Shown here one piece after another: positions 1-11,699 of a stretch of 64,000 nucleotides of DNA (positions are counted from its first letter, which is position 1; each line of letters starts with the position of its first letter). This DNA is from Linnemannia elongata. Lineage: Eukaryota > Mortierellomycota > Mortierellomycetes > Mortierellales > Mortierellaceae. The stretch lies in contig JAXBDG010000015.1 in assembly GCA_036320915.1 (NCBI GenBank), positions 1,488,001 to 1,552,000 on the forward strand, read 5' to 3'. Both the position numbers and the translations under genes were made by a program. The notes under the pieces were generated by a model, which saw only the letters and a program-made list of their open reading frames with translations, was not told the origin of the DNA and ran no database searches.

Positions 1-3000
1 CTGTGCGGATGAAGGTGATGCGCCAAAGTATATCGATGGCTGCTACACTGGCGAGTGTCTCCCTGATGCCAATCAGTGCAGCCCCGACCCTTGCCTTTGC
101 ACGGAGCGTGGATCAGTAAGATTCGATCGTCGAGCATCTTCCGACATTTTGTTGTGATACTCGACCATAGCACGCTTCTAACGGCTCCTTTTTTTCACTT
201 GTCTCACACCCATTGACAATAGACCTGTGGAGCCAATTTCCCTGAGCGCTGCAAGTTTGAAGCCGCAGCGGTTTACTACTGCCCTAAGAAGGGTGTTAGG
301 CCTATCTTTGCTCAAAACTGCGATACTGGAGCCTGTCCTGCAGGCCAAAAGATCTGTACCCCCAAGCCAGAAGAATGCACCTGCTTCAAGCCAGGACAGG
401 TAGCGTGCTCCACTTTTATTTTAGCTCCTTGCTCGGGCTGGTCGTATATTCAGAATCTGCAGCCTAACTGCCGCATCCTTTCGTTTTATGTATCGTTTTT
501 TTTCTCCCGTTTCACTAGCTCTGTGGTTCGACTTTCCCAGCGTCATGTGGTCTCAACGTGGATACACTGTATTACTGTGCAGGCAAGGGAGAAATACCCA
601 AGGAGATTGAAGTGTGCAAGGCCGGAACTTGCCCTTATGGAGCCAAAAACTGCGAGCGTCTCCTCGACTGTTACTGCAAGAAAGGTGGATTTGTACGTAT
701 CATATTGCAAGTCAATGGCGATCCCAATTACATTACTATCGAGAAATGTGGCCTTAATGACTAACAAGTCCTTCATTTCTTTGACGATGTCTAAACATAG
801 CCTTGTGGCAAGGAGTTCCCTAAAGAATGTCGCCTGGAAGCTGACACCCAGTATCAGTGCAGTAACGCAGGAGATGTCCCGATTCCCATTAAAACCTTCC
901 CTCCGGGTCAATGCGGCAAGGGAGACTCTTTCGATCATGATCCTTGCGCCTGCTCTGGTACGGGAACTGTTTGCGGCTACGTGCTCGATCTTCCTTCCTG
1001 CCCGAACGCGACGTTCGAGGACCAGTCGATTTACAGCTGTGTCAACAATCGCAAGCCCGTCAAGATCAGAGAGTGCACTGGTACTGATAAATGTGTCCAG
1101 GTGGGACCCAAGGCTTCCTGCAAGGCTGACCCTTGTGCCTGTGATGAAGAGGGCGCTAAAGTAAGTACCAAACGCCGTAGTAGGTCCTCTAACCTCTTTG
1201 ATATGTAATTTGGGTATGCCTGACTCCAAGTGTTCTATTATTCTCTTGGTTTTCGAAATGTAATAGGTCTGTGGTTTCGGCATTGATCCCTCTTGCGGCA
1301 CCATTGATAAGGAGGCGTCCTATGTCTGCTCGTCTGGCGTGTTGGTCAAGGATACAGATTGTCCCAAAGGCTGCTTGGCCTACGAGGGTATCTGCAAAGA
1401 TAACTGTGTCTGTGAAAAGGACGGCATGGTGTGCGGTAAGGTTTTTACTGGCTGTAATTTGGACCCCAACACCCTCTACCTGTGTCAAAAGGGCAAACGA
1501 CCGACCAAGGCCCGTGATTGCCACCCCAGCTCCTGCCAGGCCAACGCTCTTACCACTGCATCGGTCAAGGCCTTCACTGCAGGACAATATGCTGACACTT
1601 GTGATGCCAACCCATGCTACTGTGACTCTGACGATTCACTGGTAAGTATCAGCCTTACTTGTTGCAATTGTGCGTGTATGGTTGTGTTGACACAAAATTT
1701 AATAACTATCAACTCTTGCAACTTATAGGTTTGCGGTGATAAGGTGAACCCTGTGTGCAAGTTCGACCCAACGGCGATCATCTCATGTCCAGGAGATGGT
1801 GGCAAGCCCATCATTGTCAAGACCTGTGATCCGAACAAGTGTATTACCAAGGATGGAATGACTCGATGCGACACCAGCTCTGACAAGTGCCGCTGCCCTT
1901 CTGACGGAGCTGTAGGTTTACTTTGCATGCGCCATATTGCAAAGCTCTTTTTTAGAGCGAAGCAACAATACCTCACATCATTTAACATCCTTTTTTTATT
2001 TTTATTTTTTTTTTTTTTTTTGACAACTACACGTAGTTCTGTGGTAGCTACTTCCCCAAGGAGTGTCGCTTGCCGTCTGATGCGGTCTTCTCTTGCACAG
2101 GTGAGGGCAAACTGCCAATCAAGATCACCACCTGTTTCCCACAAATATGTGACCAAGTCGACACCGATGCTTTCTGCGAACCCGACCCTTGCGTGTGCTC
2201 GAAAAACAATGGCACTGTAAGTCTACTCTCTCTTTTCTATGAATTCCGTTTCTGTTGACTCGTGTTCCTATCTCTTGCAACGGTGGAGAGGGTTCATTCT
2301 AAACTAGTATGGTGTACTCATGTATTTACTTGTTTCTCAAAATCAGGTCTGCTCGGGTGATTTCCCCAAGATTTGCGGTTTCCAGGCCGACACCGTGATG
2401 ACTTGTATTAGTTCCGGTCAACGCCCTAAGGACTTTGAAGTCTGCTCGCCTAACAAGTGTACCGCGACCGACGGAAGTGCTCGTTGCGACAACAACCCTT
2501 GTCTCTGTAATGAAAAGAGGGAGAAGGTAGGCAGTGCATGAGGTTTTTCTTTTTTCTTCTTGTCGTTTACTTCAAAATCTGTAACTGAAGCATTGATACG
2601 GTTCACTAATTCGCACTCTATTTTTTATATCTTCTACATGATTCCATTCTTTCAAGATCTGTGGAAGCGCTTTCCCTAACAAGTGTGAGCTGAAAACTGA
2701 GGCCATCTACGAATGCAAAGGTCCGATGACCAAACCAGAGCTCATCTCAGAGTGTGGACGTACGGAGAGATGTGATAATGAGGGTCCTGCGGCTAAATGC
2801 GACACCAATAAGTGCTTCTGCTATGCCGACGAGATTGGCAAGACGGTGAGTGTCCATAACTTTCAAAATTGCTTCACGGTACACATGGTTTGACTCAACG
2901 AGAGGCCGGGGGTCTTGCGAAATTGTTAATGGATTTCCCTTTTGCTTCGATGGTCATTTTAGAAATGTGGCAGTGAGTTCCCCAATTACTGCTACTATGA

Positions 3001-6000
3001 CAACAAGGTCATCTACTCGTGCGATGCTGATAACACAGAGTGGACTGTTAAGAGACCGTGCGGTCCTGACAACCTCTGTCTTCCTGCCGCTTCTGATTCC
3101 GAGGCACCCACTTGTTCTCAGGACGGTTGTGTGTGCAAGGCCGAGGATGTCGGCAAGGATGTAAGTCTTCCTGCCTCAAAATATTCACATTTATACAGGC
3201 TTTCAAATATGATATTAGAGCCTCTATTGACCCCACCATTCTAAAACAACCTCTCTTTCTTCTCCATCTCTCTCTACTTCTCTTCACCCCTGCTAGTTCT
3301 GTGGAAGCAACTTCCCCACGCGATGCTACTTACTTGACGACACTATTGTTACTTGTAAAACGGAAGGAGACCGCCCCGAGCCCAAAGAAATGTGCAGTCC
3401 CAACAAGTGTGTCTTTAACGCCAAGGATGTCACTGCAACCTGCAAGAATAAGGAGTGCACCTGCAAGGCTGGCCAGAAAACCGTGAGTCTTGTTTCCATT
3501 TGCAAACATGTAACGGTTCTCCATTTCTTTTTTTTTTTTTTTTGCACGTTTCTAATCCTTCTTTAACTCTTTCTTTTGCGAACCTAGGCTTGTGGAAGCA
3601 GTTGGCCATCAGAATGCTTGTACGAAGCCAACATGATCTACGAGTGCGACGGTGTAGATGGAACCTTGCCTCAGATTAAAAACTCATGCAAGCCAGCTCT
3701 CTGCGTCTTTGACGGAGACAAAGCCAAGTGCAAGTCGACCCCCTGCCAGTGCAATGAAGAGGACATCACCGTAAGTTTCATCCGCCTTCGCGTTCCATTT
3801 GGCTGGCTCTTAATACCTCGCCCTGTCTTGCAATTTTTCGCATCATTTCATCCATGATATTAACACCAAAATTCTCATTGGTATCAATGCAACAGCTTTG
3901 TGGTTCCGACTTTGTGAAGGATTGCGGATACGAAGACAACACCATCTTCACCTGCAGCGGTGAGGGCTCGACCCCAGTCTTCCAGGAGAAGTGCCCCAAG
4001 CAATGTGTCCACTCGATGGTGACAAACACTTCTCGCTGTATCGGAGGCACATGCGACTGTCCTCGCATTGGAGCTCCTAAGAACGTAAGCCTCATCTCTA
4101 TATCATACATCGTATTCTGTGGGTGTCCTTCAGAGTATTTTGAAGCTGAATTGTCTCCTTTTTACTCGCAATTGTTTAGTTCTGTGGTGCGCTCTTCCCC
4201 GCAGAATGCAACTACGACAACAACACCGTCTACCATTGCGAGGCGTCAGGGGAAACGCCTACCGTGCTTGAGAAATGTACCGACTCTGGCAAAGAATGTG
4301 CCCTCACCGGAGTCAATGCACAGTCTTGCGTTGAAAAGGCGTGCGAATGCAAAATAGGTCTACCAAGGGTAAGCCTTTTTCTTCCACCACACACTACTGA
4401 CTGAGAATGGTTTCCACTGACAATGGCAATGAAGTGAACGAGCAGGAACCCGCTAACAAACTCGTGCGTCATCAAACCATTATAGCAATGTGGAGCTGAC
4501 TTTTTGCCAAGCTGCAAGTTCGATTCAAAGATTGTTTACTCTTGCAAGGACCCGAAGAACCCAGTCCCGGAAGTTTCATGCGAAAAGGATTGTAACCCAT
4601 CTCCTGCCGCACATTGCGAGGAGGATGTTTGTGCTTGCAAGGAGGGCGTCGCTCTGGTACGTCACCATCTATACTTGAAGCGTGATTTGTCACGTAGCAT
4701 TGATCCTCCTCCTCTAACAGTTTGCTCCCCCTTTTTTATCACTGTCGTAACTGTCGGCAAAACACTAAAAAGATGTGTAGCTCGGAATTCCCCGACACTT
4801 GCGGCTACGACAAGGACTCGGTTTACCGCTGCTTGGAACCTAGGAAGCCCACCAAGCAACAAGACTGCACACCCAACAAATGTGTCTCAACACCAGAGGC
4901 ACACTGCTTCGTGGATCCATGCGCATGCAAGGCTTCACAGAACCTGGTAAGCGAGGACGCCATTCATGCGCGACATGTTGGCGCGTTGAGCGACAGCAAA
5001 CTCACCATTTTATTTTGCTCATCATACCTTTTTCTACCTCTTATTATTTCAATTAGGTGTGTGGTTCTGACTTTCCAACAGAGTGCAAGCTCAAGTCAGA
5101 TGCCGTTTACAAATGCTATGGCTTGAAGTATCCCGCCCTTTCAGAGGAGTGCACTCCAGGTGTCTGTCTCACGACGAACGGCATCGCCGGCTGCAGAAAC
5201 GAGGACTGCTATTGCAAGGACGGTGTAAAGACGGTAAGAAAAAATGTGTGTGTTTCGAGAATACCTTCCCTACATTAAGTCGCTGTTCTAACTGTTCGAC
5301 ATCTGTTCGTTACTTAGACATGCTCGGATGCCTTCCCTGCTGTCTGTCAGTACGGTAACGACCCAGCCCAGATTTTCAGATGCAGCGGCGCAGGATCCAA
5401 GCCCTCTGTTTCTGTCAAGTGCAAGACCCAGTGTATCCCCAACGTGGCTGGAGTATCTGTCCAATGCAAACCCGACCCATGCGATTGCAGCGTTGAACTT
5501 GTTGGAAAAAAGGTTAGTACCGCTCGCCTCTTTTTTCTCAATCTTGTTATGGTTTCAATTGTATAGAGAAGTAGTGAAGTAGCTTTCATTTTACTAACAC
5601 GAATTACGGTTTTTGGTTGTTTTCTTGTTATTAGTTGTGCGCAAGCCAGTTCCTGCCTAGCTGTGGCCTCTCAGCGGAAAAGATCTACTACTGCGGAACG
5701 CTGGGAGACGCGCCTATTGAAGTCGACGATTGCAAGGCCCCCGCGATCTGCGAGGTCAAGGAAGATGTCGGTACTTGCAAGCCCCCAGTGGATCCTTGCA
5801 ACTGCCCTCTGGACGGAACCGCAACCACGGTAAGAAACATCGCTTATTCCAACCACATATAAATTCTCTTCCATGTTTTGTTTTGTCAGTTAGCCTTGGG
5901 TAAGTTCATCAGAGCCATGGTTTGCTCACACTATACCACTTTGCGCTTTATGACTACCCCTTTCACTCACTTTTCATACAGATCTGCGGCTCGAACTTTG

Positions 6001-8749
6001 AGAGCAAGTGTGGGCTTGAACCTGACAGTGTCTACGACTGCAAGGATAAGGCCGGTCGGAAGCCAGTCAAGGTGACCTCATGTGCGCCTCAGGCCTGTGT
6101 GCCCGGCAAGAATTCTGCCGAATGCGACAAGGACCCGTGCCGATGCACTGCCGCCAAGATAACCGTAGGTGTCCCTTGTCCTTCCCCCCTGCCCTTGCTC
6201 TTTCCCCATCACGCAGTTATCGAGAGACTTTTAATTCTAACCTTACCGATTTGTATTACTCCATATCTCCATATGTTCAATTCTTAGCTTTGTGGTGGTT
6301 CATTGCCTCCACAATGCAACTACAATCCCAACGTTCTCTACTTCTGCTCTGATATTGGTTCTATCCCAACCGTGTTCACCAATTGCACAGTCGGTGGATG
6401 CGATCCACAGACCAGTGCCTGCAAGACCGACCCATGTGCCTGCACTTCTAGCAGTTCGGTATGCTCTATGGCATTCTTGAGTTGTTGTGTTGTTGTAAAT
6501 GACGTTTCGCTGACTATTTTAGAAGGCCCAAAGTGAAATGAGGAGACTGACCCATGCTGTTCGTTGCATTGTGGTCCCTTCAATTAGGCCTGTGGATCGG
6601 CATTCCCAACGGAGTGCCAGTTGGATCCTAATACGCTGTTCGCGTGCGATAGGGTTGGCTCCCTGCCAAAGGAGATTGAAAAGTGTACCGCGGGCTGTAC
6701 CAAGGGCGCAAGTGTTTGCAATGTTGATCCATGCGTCTGCACCAAGGTCGAATTGGTATGTTAACAAACCCTTATCGTGTGCATAAGTTCTACATTCTGT
6801 GCCCCCCAACTGACGTGCTGATGTTGCTTGATGAATAGAAATGCGGTTCTGCATTCGACGCCAGTTGTAAACTTGATAGTGACACACTGTTCGAGTGCGC
6901 AGCAAAAGGAGACAAACCCAAACCAAAGGAAACGTGCATCAAGGGTGGATGCCCCGCGGGTACCACTGCCTGTGTCAAAGATCCATGTAAATGCGGAACT
7001 GCTCCTTCGGTAAGAAAAAATAAGATTATCTGTGTCGCGGAAACCTTGGAGGATGTTTTTATTTGCCGCTGACATTAGAGCTTTCTTAATTGTTCAATAC
7101 TAGACTTGTGGAGGTGACTTTGATGCTTCTTGCAAGTTTGAAAAGGACACTATCTATGAGTGTTCTGGCGAGGGAGCAACACCTAAACCCGGCAAGAAGT
7201 GCGGTACTGGTCTGTGCAGCTCTGCTGATAAGATGTCTTCAACTTCCGTCGCGACGTGCAAGCCCGATTGTACCTGCAAGACCAATAAGGACACTGTACG
7301 TCTTGACGCCGATTTGTTTCAAAGTGAAAAAAAAACAACATCCTTCTTAGGTATGACGAACATATGGCTCTTCTAACTTTCGTCATAACATCTGGACTAC
7401 TTTTTAGTGCGGAATCGACTTCCCGGCAGAGTGCAATTTCCCCAAAGATACCCTGTACACATGCGCCAAGATCGGCGATACTCCTAAGAAAAAGGAAGTC
7501 TGCGCACTTAACGGCTGCAAGACAGGCACCAATACGTGCTATGTCGACCCCTGCGCCTGCAAGGTGGTTGGGGAAATCTGCGGAAAAAACATTTGCGCGA
7601 CCCTGAATCCTGATACTATCTACATTTGCAGTGCAGTTAACGGAGTCGCTATCCCGAAGCCCAATACGGCCGATTGCGGTGACGGAAAGTGCAACGGCGG
7701 CCGATGTGGTGAGAACACTTGTATTTGCACGGAAGACGGACCCTTCTGTGGCAACGAATTGCCGTGCCCTGGATTGAACCCTGACCTGTACTACAACTGC
7801 GGTAAGGGCATGAAGCCCTTCCCCTTCGACCGCTGCAAGAACGGAAAGCCTACAACCGGAAAGTGTCTCTGCAACGATGGAAACTCTGTAAGTGGCAGTG
7901 AATAACTCCTTCATGCCCGTTTTGCGAGATAACATTAATGCTTTGAACTTAACTGACCTTCTCGTGTCTGTTCCCTTTTTGGCCAATGCGTAACCTATAG
8001 ATGTGTTCGACATACTTCCCATTCGAATGCGGCTACGAACAAAGTCAGATCTTCGATTGCCCAACAGGCGCCGGCGGCAAGCCAGTCACTAAGCAGCAAT
8101 GTGGTGAGGGCAGGTGTACCCTTGCCATCAAGTGCGACGAAGACTGCAAGTGCCAAGACGCCAATTCTGTAAGAACTTGTGCCCTTCTTTTCGTTTGGTT
8201 CACTGTGTTTCGCGCTTTTTCGTTTTCAGAGTGTGCTCTCTAACCTTTTTTATTTTTTTATTTATCCCTGTAATTTTAGAAATGCGGAAAGAACTTTGAT
8301 CCCAAGTGCAATTATGTCCCTGGCTCGATCTACACTTGTTCAGGCAAGGGAGCGACGCCAGTGGAGGGCAAGGCTTGTGGATCTGCCGAGCTATGCGATT
8401 CTGTTTCGGGTGTTGGCAAGTGCTTCGGCGAATGCAAGTGCAAGACTTATGAACCGGTACGTTTCTCTCAACCAAGGTTTCCTTTGTCCAAGTTGAAACT
8501 TGCGCGCCTTTACTATTTGGCTTGACACTCAGTCACTCATCTCTTATAACCTTTTTTTTTTTTTTTTTTTTTTTTTGAATTCTATAGGTTTGCGGTGCCG
8601 CATTCCCAGAGAGCTGCAAGTTCAAGCCAGGATCACTCTACCAGTGCGATTTCGGGGGAGCAGATCCAGCCAGACCTACGGCTTGCCAAATCCCCTGCAA
8701 CCCCCAGCACGGACCCGACAAGTGCGGTTCCAATCTCTTTAACGCCTAA
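1..8749 (+). CDS. Giant modular cysteine-rich protein, 3' part (28 exons, about 32 modules)
   Basis: The 5' end lies outside the window. The part seen encodes about 1,887 residues and ends with TAA at 8747-8749. It is almost entirely a tandem array of a 54-66 residue module with eight cysteines: C-x7-C-x9-C-x(9-15)-C-x(2-6)-C-x(5-13)-C-x(2-5)-C-x-C. Conserved extras are CG at the start, F-P before the second Cys, I/V/L-Y just before the third, PNKC around the fifth and DPC-x-C at the end. The last module has six Cys and lacks the terminal C-x-C pair. I see no membrane segment or GPI signal at the C-terminus. Cys density and spacing imply an extracellular disulfide-rich protein; a signal peptide would lie upstream of the window. 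I do not recognise the family. The Y-x-C...P...C part is faintly like peritrophin/chitin-binding or trypsin-inhibitor-like folds, but the spacing does not match well. Function unknown. Confidence 0.9.
1..8749 (+). repeat. One-module-per-exon array (exon map)
   Basis: Exons read from in-frame splice signals: 1-115 (partial), 223-399, 519-692, 801-1160 (two modules), 1267-1641 (two), 1729-1911, 2037-2216, 2347-2526, 2657-2845, 2963-3160, 3297-3482, 3588-3770, 3896-4084, 4180-4368, 4486-4656, 4773-4946, 5057-5233, 5318-5512, 5635-5829, 5982-6164, 6288-6458, 6588-6755, 6839-7009, 7104-7295, 7408-7887 (three), 8001-8168, 8280-8456, 8588-8749. Every complete exon is a multiple of 3 and every intron is phase 0. 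The 27 introns are 83-152 nt, most with GTAAG- or GTACG-like donors. The donor follows the C-x-C tail of one module and the acceptor sits one codon before the CG of the next. Confidence 0.92.
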
Positions 8750-9434
8750 GAGATGCCTTTGTTTCTATTTTGTTTATACATTTTTATCATTGCTGGATAC
8801 TTGTTGTTTGGAAGGAAGTGGGAATGGAGACGCTCAAACCGTAATGTCGTTTCTGCCCACCTCTTTTCTTTCACAACCATGCATCAATACCTTATCCCCA
8901 TGGCCCATTTTGTTGTAAGTATTTTCTTGTATAGGGGAGGGCCATTATGTTTTGAACTAGCAAAGAGTGAGGGTGGTTGCGTGTTTTTGTTCTCACACAT
9001 GTCCAGAAATAAACATGCAGGTCAGTTCAATAATGTTCTTGATTCCACTCTTGTGGAAAAGAAATGCTTAGGTGAGATGTTGCTAAGCTACTTGGACGGT
9101 AGATAGGATGAACATTGGGGAGAGTAGCGAGAATGTCAACCAGTTTCCTTCCAATGCTCGTTTGAACGAACACCAAGAACAATACGAAAAAGGGTCATAC
9201 TCTGCAGATCAGCAGGATGAAGTAGCAGACTCGGACAAAGAAATGAAAAAGGGGATGACAACAATCGAAACGATTGAGCGTTTATATAAAACGTGCTCCT
9301 TCACTTTCGTTCAAACATATCTCGCTCTCTCTCTCATTTCTTTCTTTCTTTCGCAACCTGGTAAATTCACCTCCATTTCCTACGAGCGCCCCACAAGCAC
9401 CAACACATATAATATCTCGCCACCATCTGACGCC
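8750..9434. other. Intergenic: 3' flank of the modular gene and promoter of the first small secreted protein
   Basis: No convincing gene. Short open stretches here have no recognisable features. The right end holds a TATA element and a CT-rich leader before the next ATG. Confidence 0.6.
9283..9290 (+). promoter_or_regulatory. Probable TATA box
   Basis: TATATAAA lies 145 nt upstream of the ATG at 9435, followed by a CT-rich stretch with several CTCT runs typical of fungal leaders. The match to the TATA consensus is perfect; its use is inferred. Confidence 0.5.
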
Positions 9435-9771
9435 ATGATCTCCACACGCGCTTTCACCGCCTTCCTCTTCGTTGCGGTCCTCGCCCTCACAGTCCAAGCT
9501 GTTCCAGGTATATCCCTCAGTATCTTTTCATCCGTGCACAGATCTTGACATAATCGTATAGAAAATGAGTCTCTCACTAACTTTACCTTACCCTTATTAA
9601 GTAGTCAAGCGCGGTGACTACACGTTCGAGGAATGCATGAGCGTCTGCGAGGCACAAAACAAGTGGTGTTCAAGTGCCAAGAAGCGCGATGGCTCGCCTA
9701 TGTTCACCAACTGTGCCGAGATCAGTGGTCAATGCCGCACATCCTGTAACTTTCAGTTCGGAAAGATATAA
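9435..9771 (+). CDS. Small secreted six-cysteine protein, copy 1
   Basis: Two exons, 9435-9507 and 9605-9771 (97-nt intron, phase 1), encode 79 aa. Residues 1-22 form a clear signal peptide (hydrophobic core FLFVAVLALTV, then QA). The exon junction gives V-P-V-K-R, and the KR is a candidate Kex2 site releasing a peptide that starts GDYTF. The mature part has six cysteines spaced C-x3-C-x6-C-x14-C-x6-C-x3-C, nearly mirror-symmetric, with W next to the third Cys. Paired C-x3-C motifs are typical of disulfide-stapled helical hairpins (alpha-hairpinin or CHCH-like), so a secreted helical hairpin is inferred. A defence, toxin or effector-like role is possible but not shown. It is the first of three related tandem loci. 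Confidence 0.85.
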
Positions 9772-10325
9772 TACGACAGGAAAGTGGCATACGCATAAAC
9801 CTTCTATACTCATTTTGCTGGAAGGATAAAATAAACAACAAAAAACAAGACTTTGTGCTGAAACGCTTATTAGAAAATAGTCCTGGGGGGGAAGGCTTGG
9901 TTTGCGTATCTTGCCAAAGATGTCTCTCATTCTTTGCTGCTTCTCATTCTCTGTTTAACCGACGCATATTTTCATGCAAAGTCGTGTACGTCAATCAATT
10001 CTCTATTCCATCATGGTGGATAGCTGCATGAAGGAGGCAGGATAAAAGAAAGGGGGTCACTAGGGGACTTGAATGGAAGGAGATCGGGTGGGAAGAAAAG
10101 AGTGTGGTAAGGAATGTTCATGTTTCCTTTTGTTCTCATGCTACATGTTTGAACTGACGAAAAAAAAGGAGTGAGATTCTATGGAATTGAAGGGAGCGTA
10201 GGGAAAGGCCTGAAAATCTGTTTGTTAGTTTTCATTCTCCACCTTTCCTAAAAGCAAAAGCTCCACTCCTCGTTCATGCACACAGACACTCTCGTTCTTT
10301 CTTAACATCCTTACTACATCCATCA
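9772..10325. other. Intergenic between copies 1 and 2
   Basis: AT-rich with purine runs; no gene seen. It holds the 3' flank of copy 1 and a CT-rich leader-like stretch before the dead copy. Confidence 0.5.
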
Positions 10326-10650
10326 TCCTCCAACGCCATGTTCTTTGTTGTCGTTCTGTCAATGCTGCTCCAGGTACGATACGCCTTCCTCGTCCTCCCA
10401 CCTTCCCGCTCACACTCTCGTACTTGTCAGTTCTTTTTTTTTTCCATTTTACATAGATATGTTACGCACGGTCACTACTCCAATGGAAGATATGGAAGCA
10501 TGCATTCACGTCTGCAAAGAACAAGACAAATGGTGCGCGAACCAAAAGAAAGGCGCCGGCTGACCTTTGTACAACTGTGCAGAGCTTTTCTGAAGGCCGC
10601 CAACTTGCCTGCCCCAAACATTTCAGCCTCGCATCCCAGTAGGTAGCTAA
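10326..10650 (+). pseudogene. Decayed copy 2 of the small secreted cysteine protein
   Basis: The layout matches copies 1 and 3: a short hydrophobic first exon (ATG 10338, donor GTACG after CCAG near 10373), an intron ending in ATAG near 10457, then a second exon with C-x3-C-x6-C and the WC signature. Reading stops at TGA (10561-10563). The expected continuation carrying the NC-A-E stretch is still recognisable in the same frame after the stop, then meets a second stop. The signal peptide is truncated and its splice phase does not match the other two copies. This is therefore a paralogue with two in-frame stops. A short peptide ending at the first stop could still be made but would lose three of six cysteines. 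Confidence 0.75.
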
Positions 10651-11103
10651 ACGACCAAACTGGGAGACGACTGTCAATTAAACCAATTTTTTTTTGTAAC
10701 GTTTCTTTCTCATGGCTTTGTCGGTGCATGTTGGGTCAATTCTTTTTTCAGCCAAGCATTCTATTTCTTTTTCTAGAGAATGCCCTAAAATGCCTATGCC
10801 TATTGAAGGGAATGGAATGGATGGGAGTAATAAAGGGGGAAACGGGCATTTCTCTTTGATGCTCGTTTTTGAACGAGCAATAAGGAGTGACATTCTACTA
10901 TGGATGAGGGGGGACAGATGGAATACATTTCAATTTTCAAAAAAAAAGGGGCGAGCATAGTCGCTTTTACTTTTTTTTTTTTTTTTTTTTTTTGTCCTTT
11001 TTCTCTCACACCTTTCTTTCTGCCACTGCCACTGACAACCATATCGATACCCTCATCTGACAACAGAAAACCCAACGCATTATACCCGTCATCTGATACC
11101 ATC
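10651..11103. other. Intergenic upstream of copy 3
   Basis: Contains a run of about 24 T (near 10971-10993). The last 60 bases resemble the leader of copy 1 (CATCTGA shortly before the start codon), supporting tandem duplication that included the promoter. No gene seen. Confidence 0.5.
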
Positions 11104-11456
11104 ATGGTCTCCACACGCGTCTTCACCGCCCTGGTCGCTGTCATGGCAGTCCTCAACATCCCCATCCAATCTGTCCCAGGTGAGAAAACGAAATCTTGCT
11201 TCCTTCACGCGTTAGCCCACACGTCTGACTTTAACCATCGATACCTGAGCCACTTACCGTACTACCTCTTCTTGATCTCTCTTCCTAATCTATAATAGTC
11301 AAGCACAACATCTCATCGCTCAAGCAATGCAACCTTATCTGCAACGAACAGGACAACTGGTGCGGACACGCTAATGACCAACTGGGAACTGTCTCTTTTG
11401 ACTGTCCCGACATGCTCGACCGCTGTCAGGCCACCTGTCAGAGTCAATTCCAATAG
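11104..11456 (+). CDS. Small secreted six-cysteine protein, copy 3
   Basis: Exons 11104-11179 and 11299-11456 (119-nt intron, phase 1, same position as copy 1) encode 77 aa. The signal peptide begins MVSTRVFTALVAVMAVL, strikingly similar to copy 1 (MISTRAFTAFLFVAVLAL). The mature part has six cysteines spaced C-x3-C-x6-C-x13-C-x6-C-x3-C with the WC pair. The Kex2-like KR of copy 1 is KH here, so processing may differ. The two mature sequences share mainly their cysteines and a few positions, so the mature part has diverged much more than the signal peptide. Extracellular location is well supported; function unknown. Confidence 0.85.
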
Positions 11457-11699
11457 TCTTGCACTCACACAACTCAAAGTATTGGCTAGGGAAAGGTGGC
11501 GACAAAACAGAAACGAATACACGCACAAAAAAAAAAACAAGCATAGTATGCTATCCCAGATACAGAAATGTATGTCTGCTTTTACTATTATTTACAAAAC
11601 CATTTATCCTTCGAGTTGAACAGAAGAAGCGTGCCAAAGCCAGATGTACAACGCACGCGCTCTTCCTCCGACTACTCTGTTAAAAAAAAACGCGAAAAT

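Noticed and set aside
543..1304. 253-codon open frame on the minus strand
   Set aside because: Antisense shadow of the modular gene; the plus strand has in-frame modules with matching splice signals.
7183..8064. 293-codon open frame on the minus strand
   Set aside because: It is antisense to the cysteine-module exons 7104-8168, reads through their introns and has no recognisable domain; the plus strand shows clear module conservation and splice sites.
1..8749. Assigning the cysteine module to chitin-binding peritrophin or trypsin-inhibitor-like families
   Set aside because: Both have six or ten cysteines with different spacing; the resemblance is limited to a Y-x-C and a P-rich loop.
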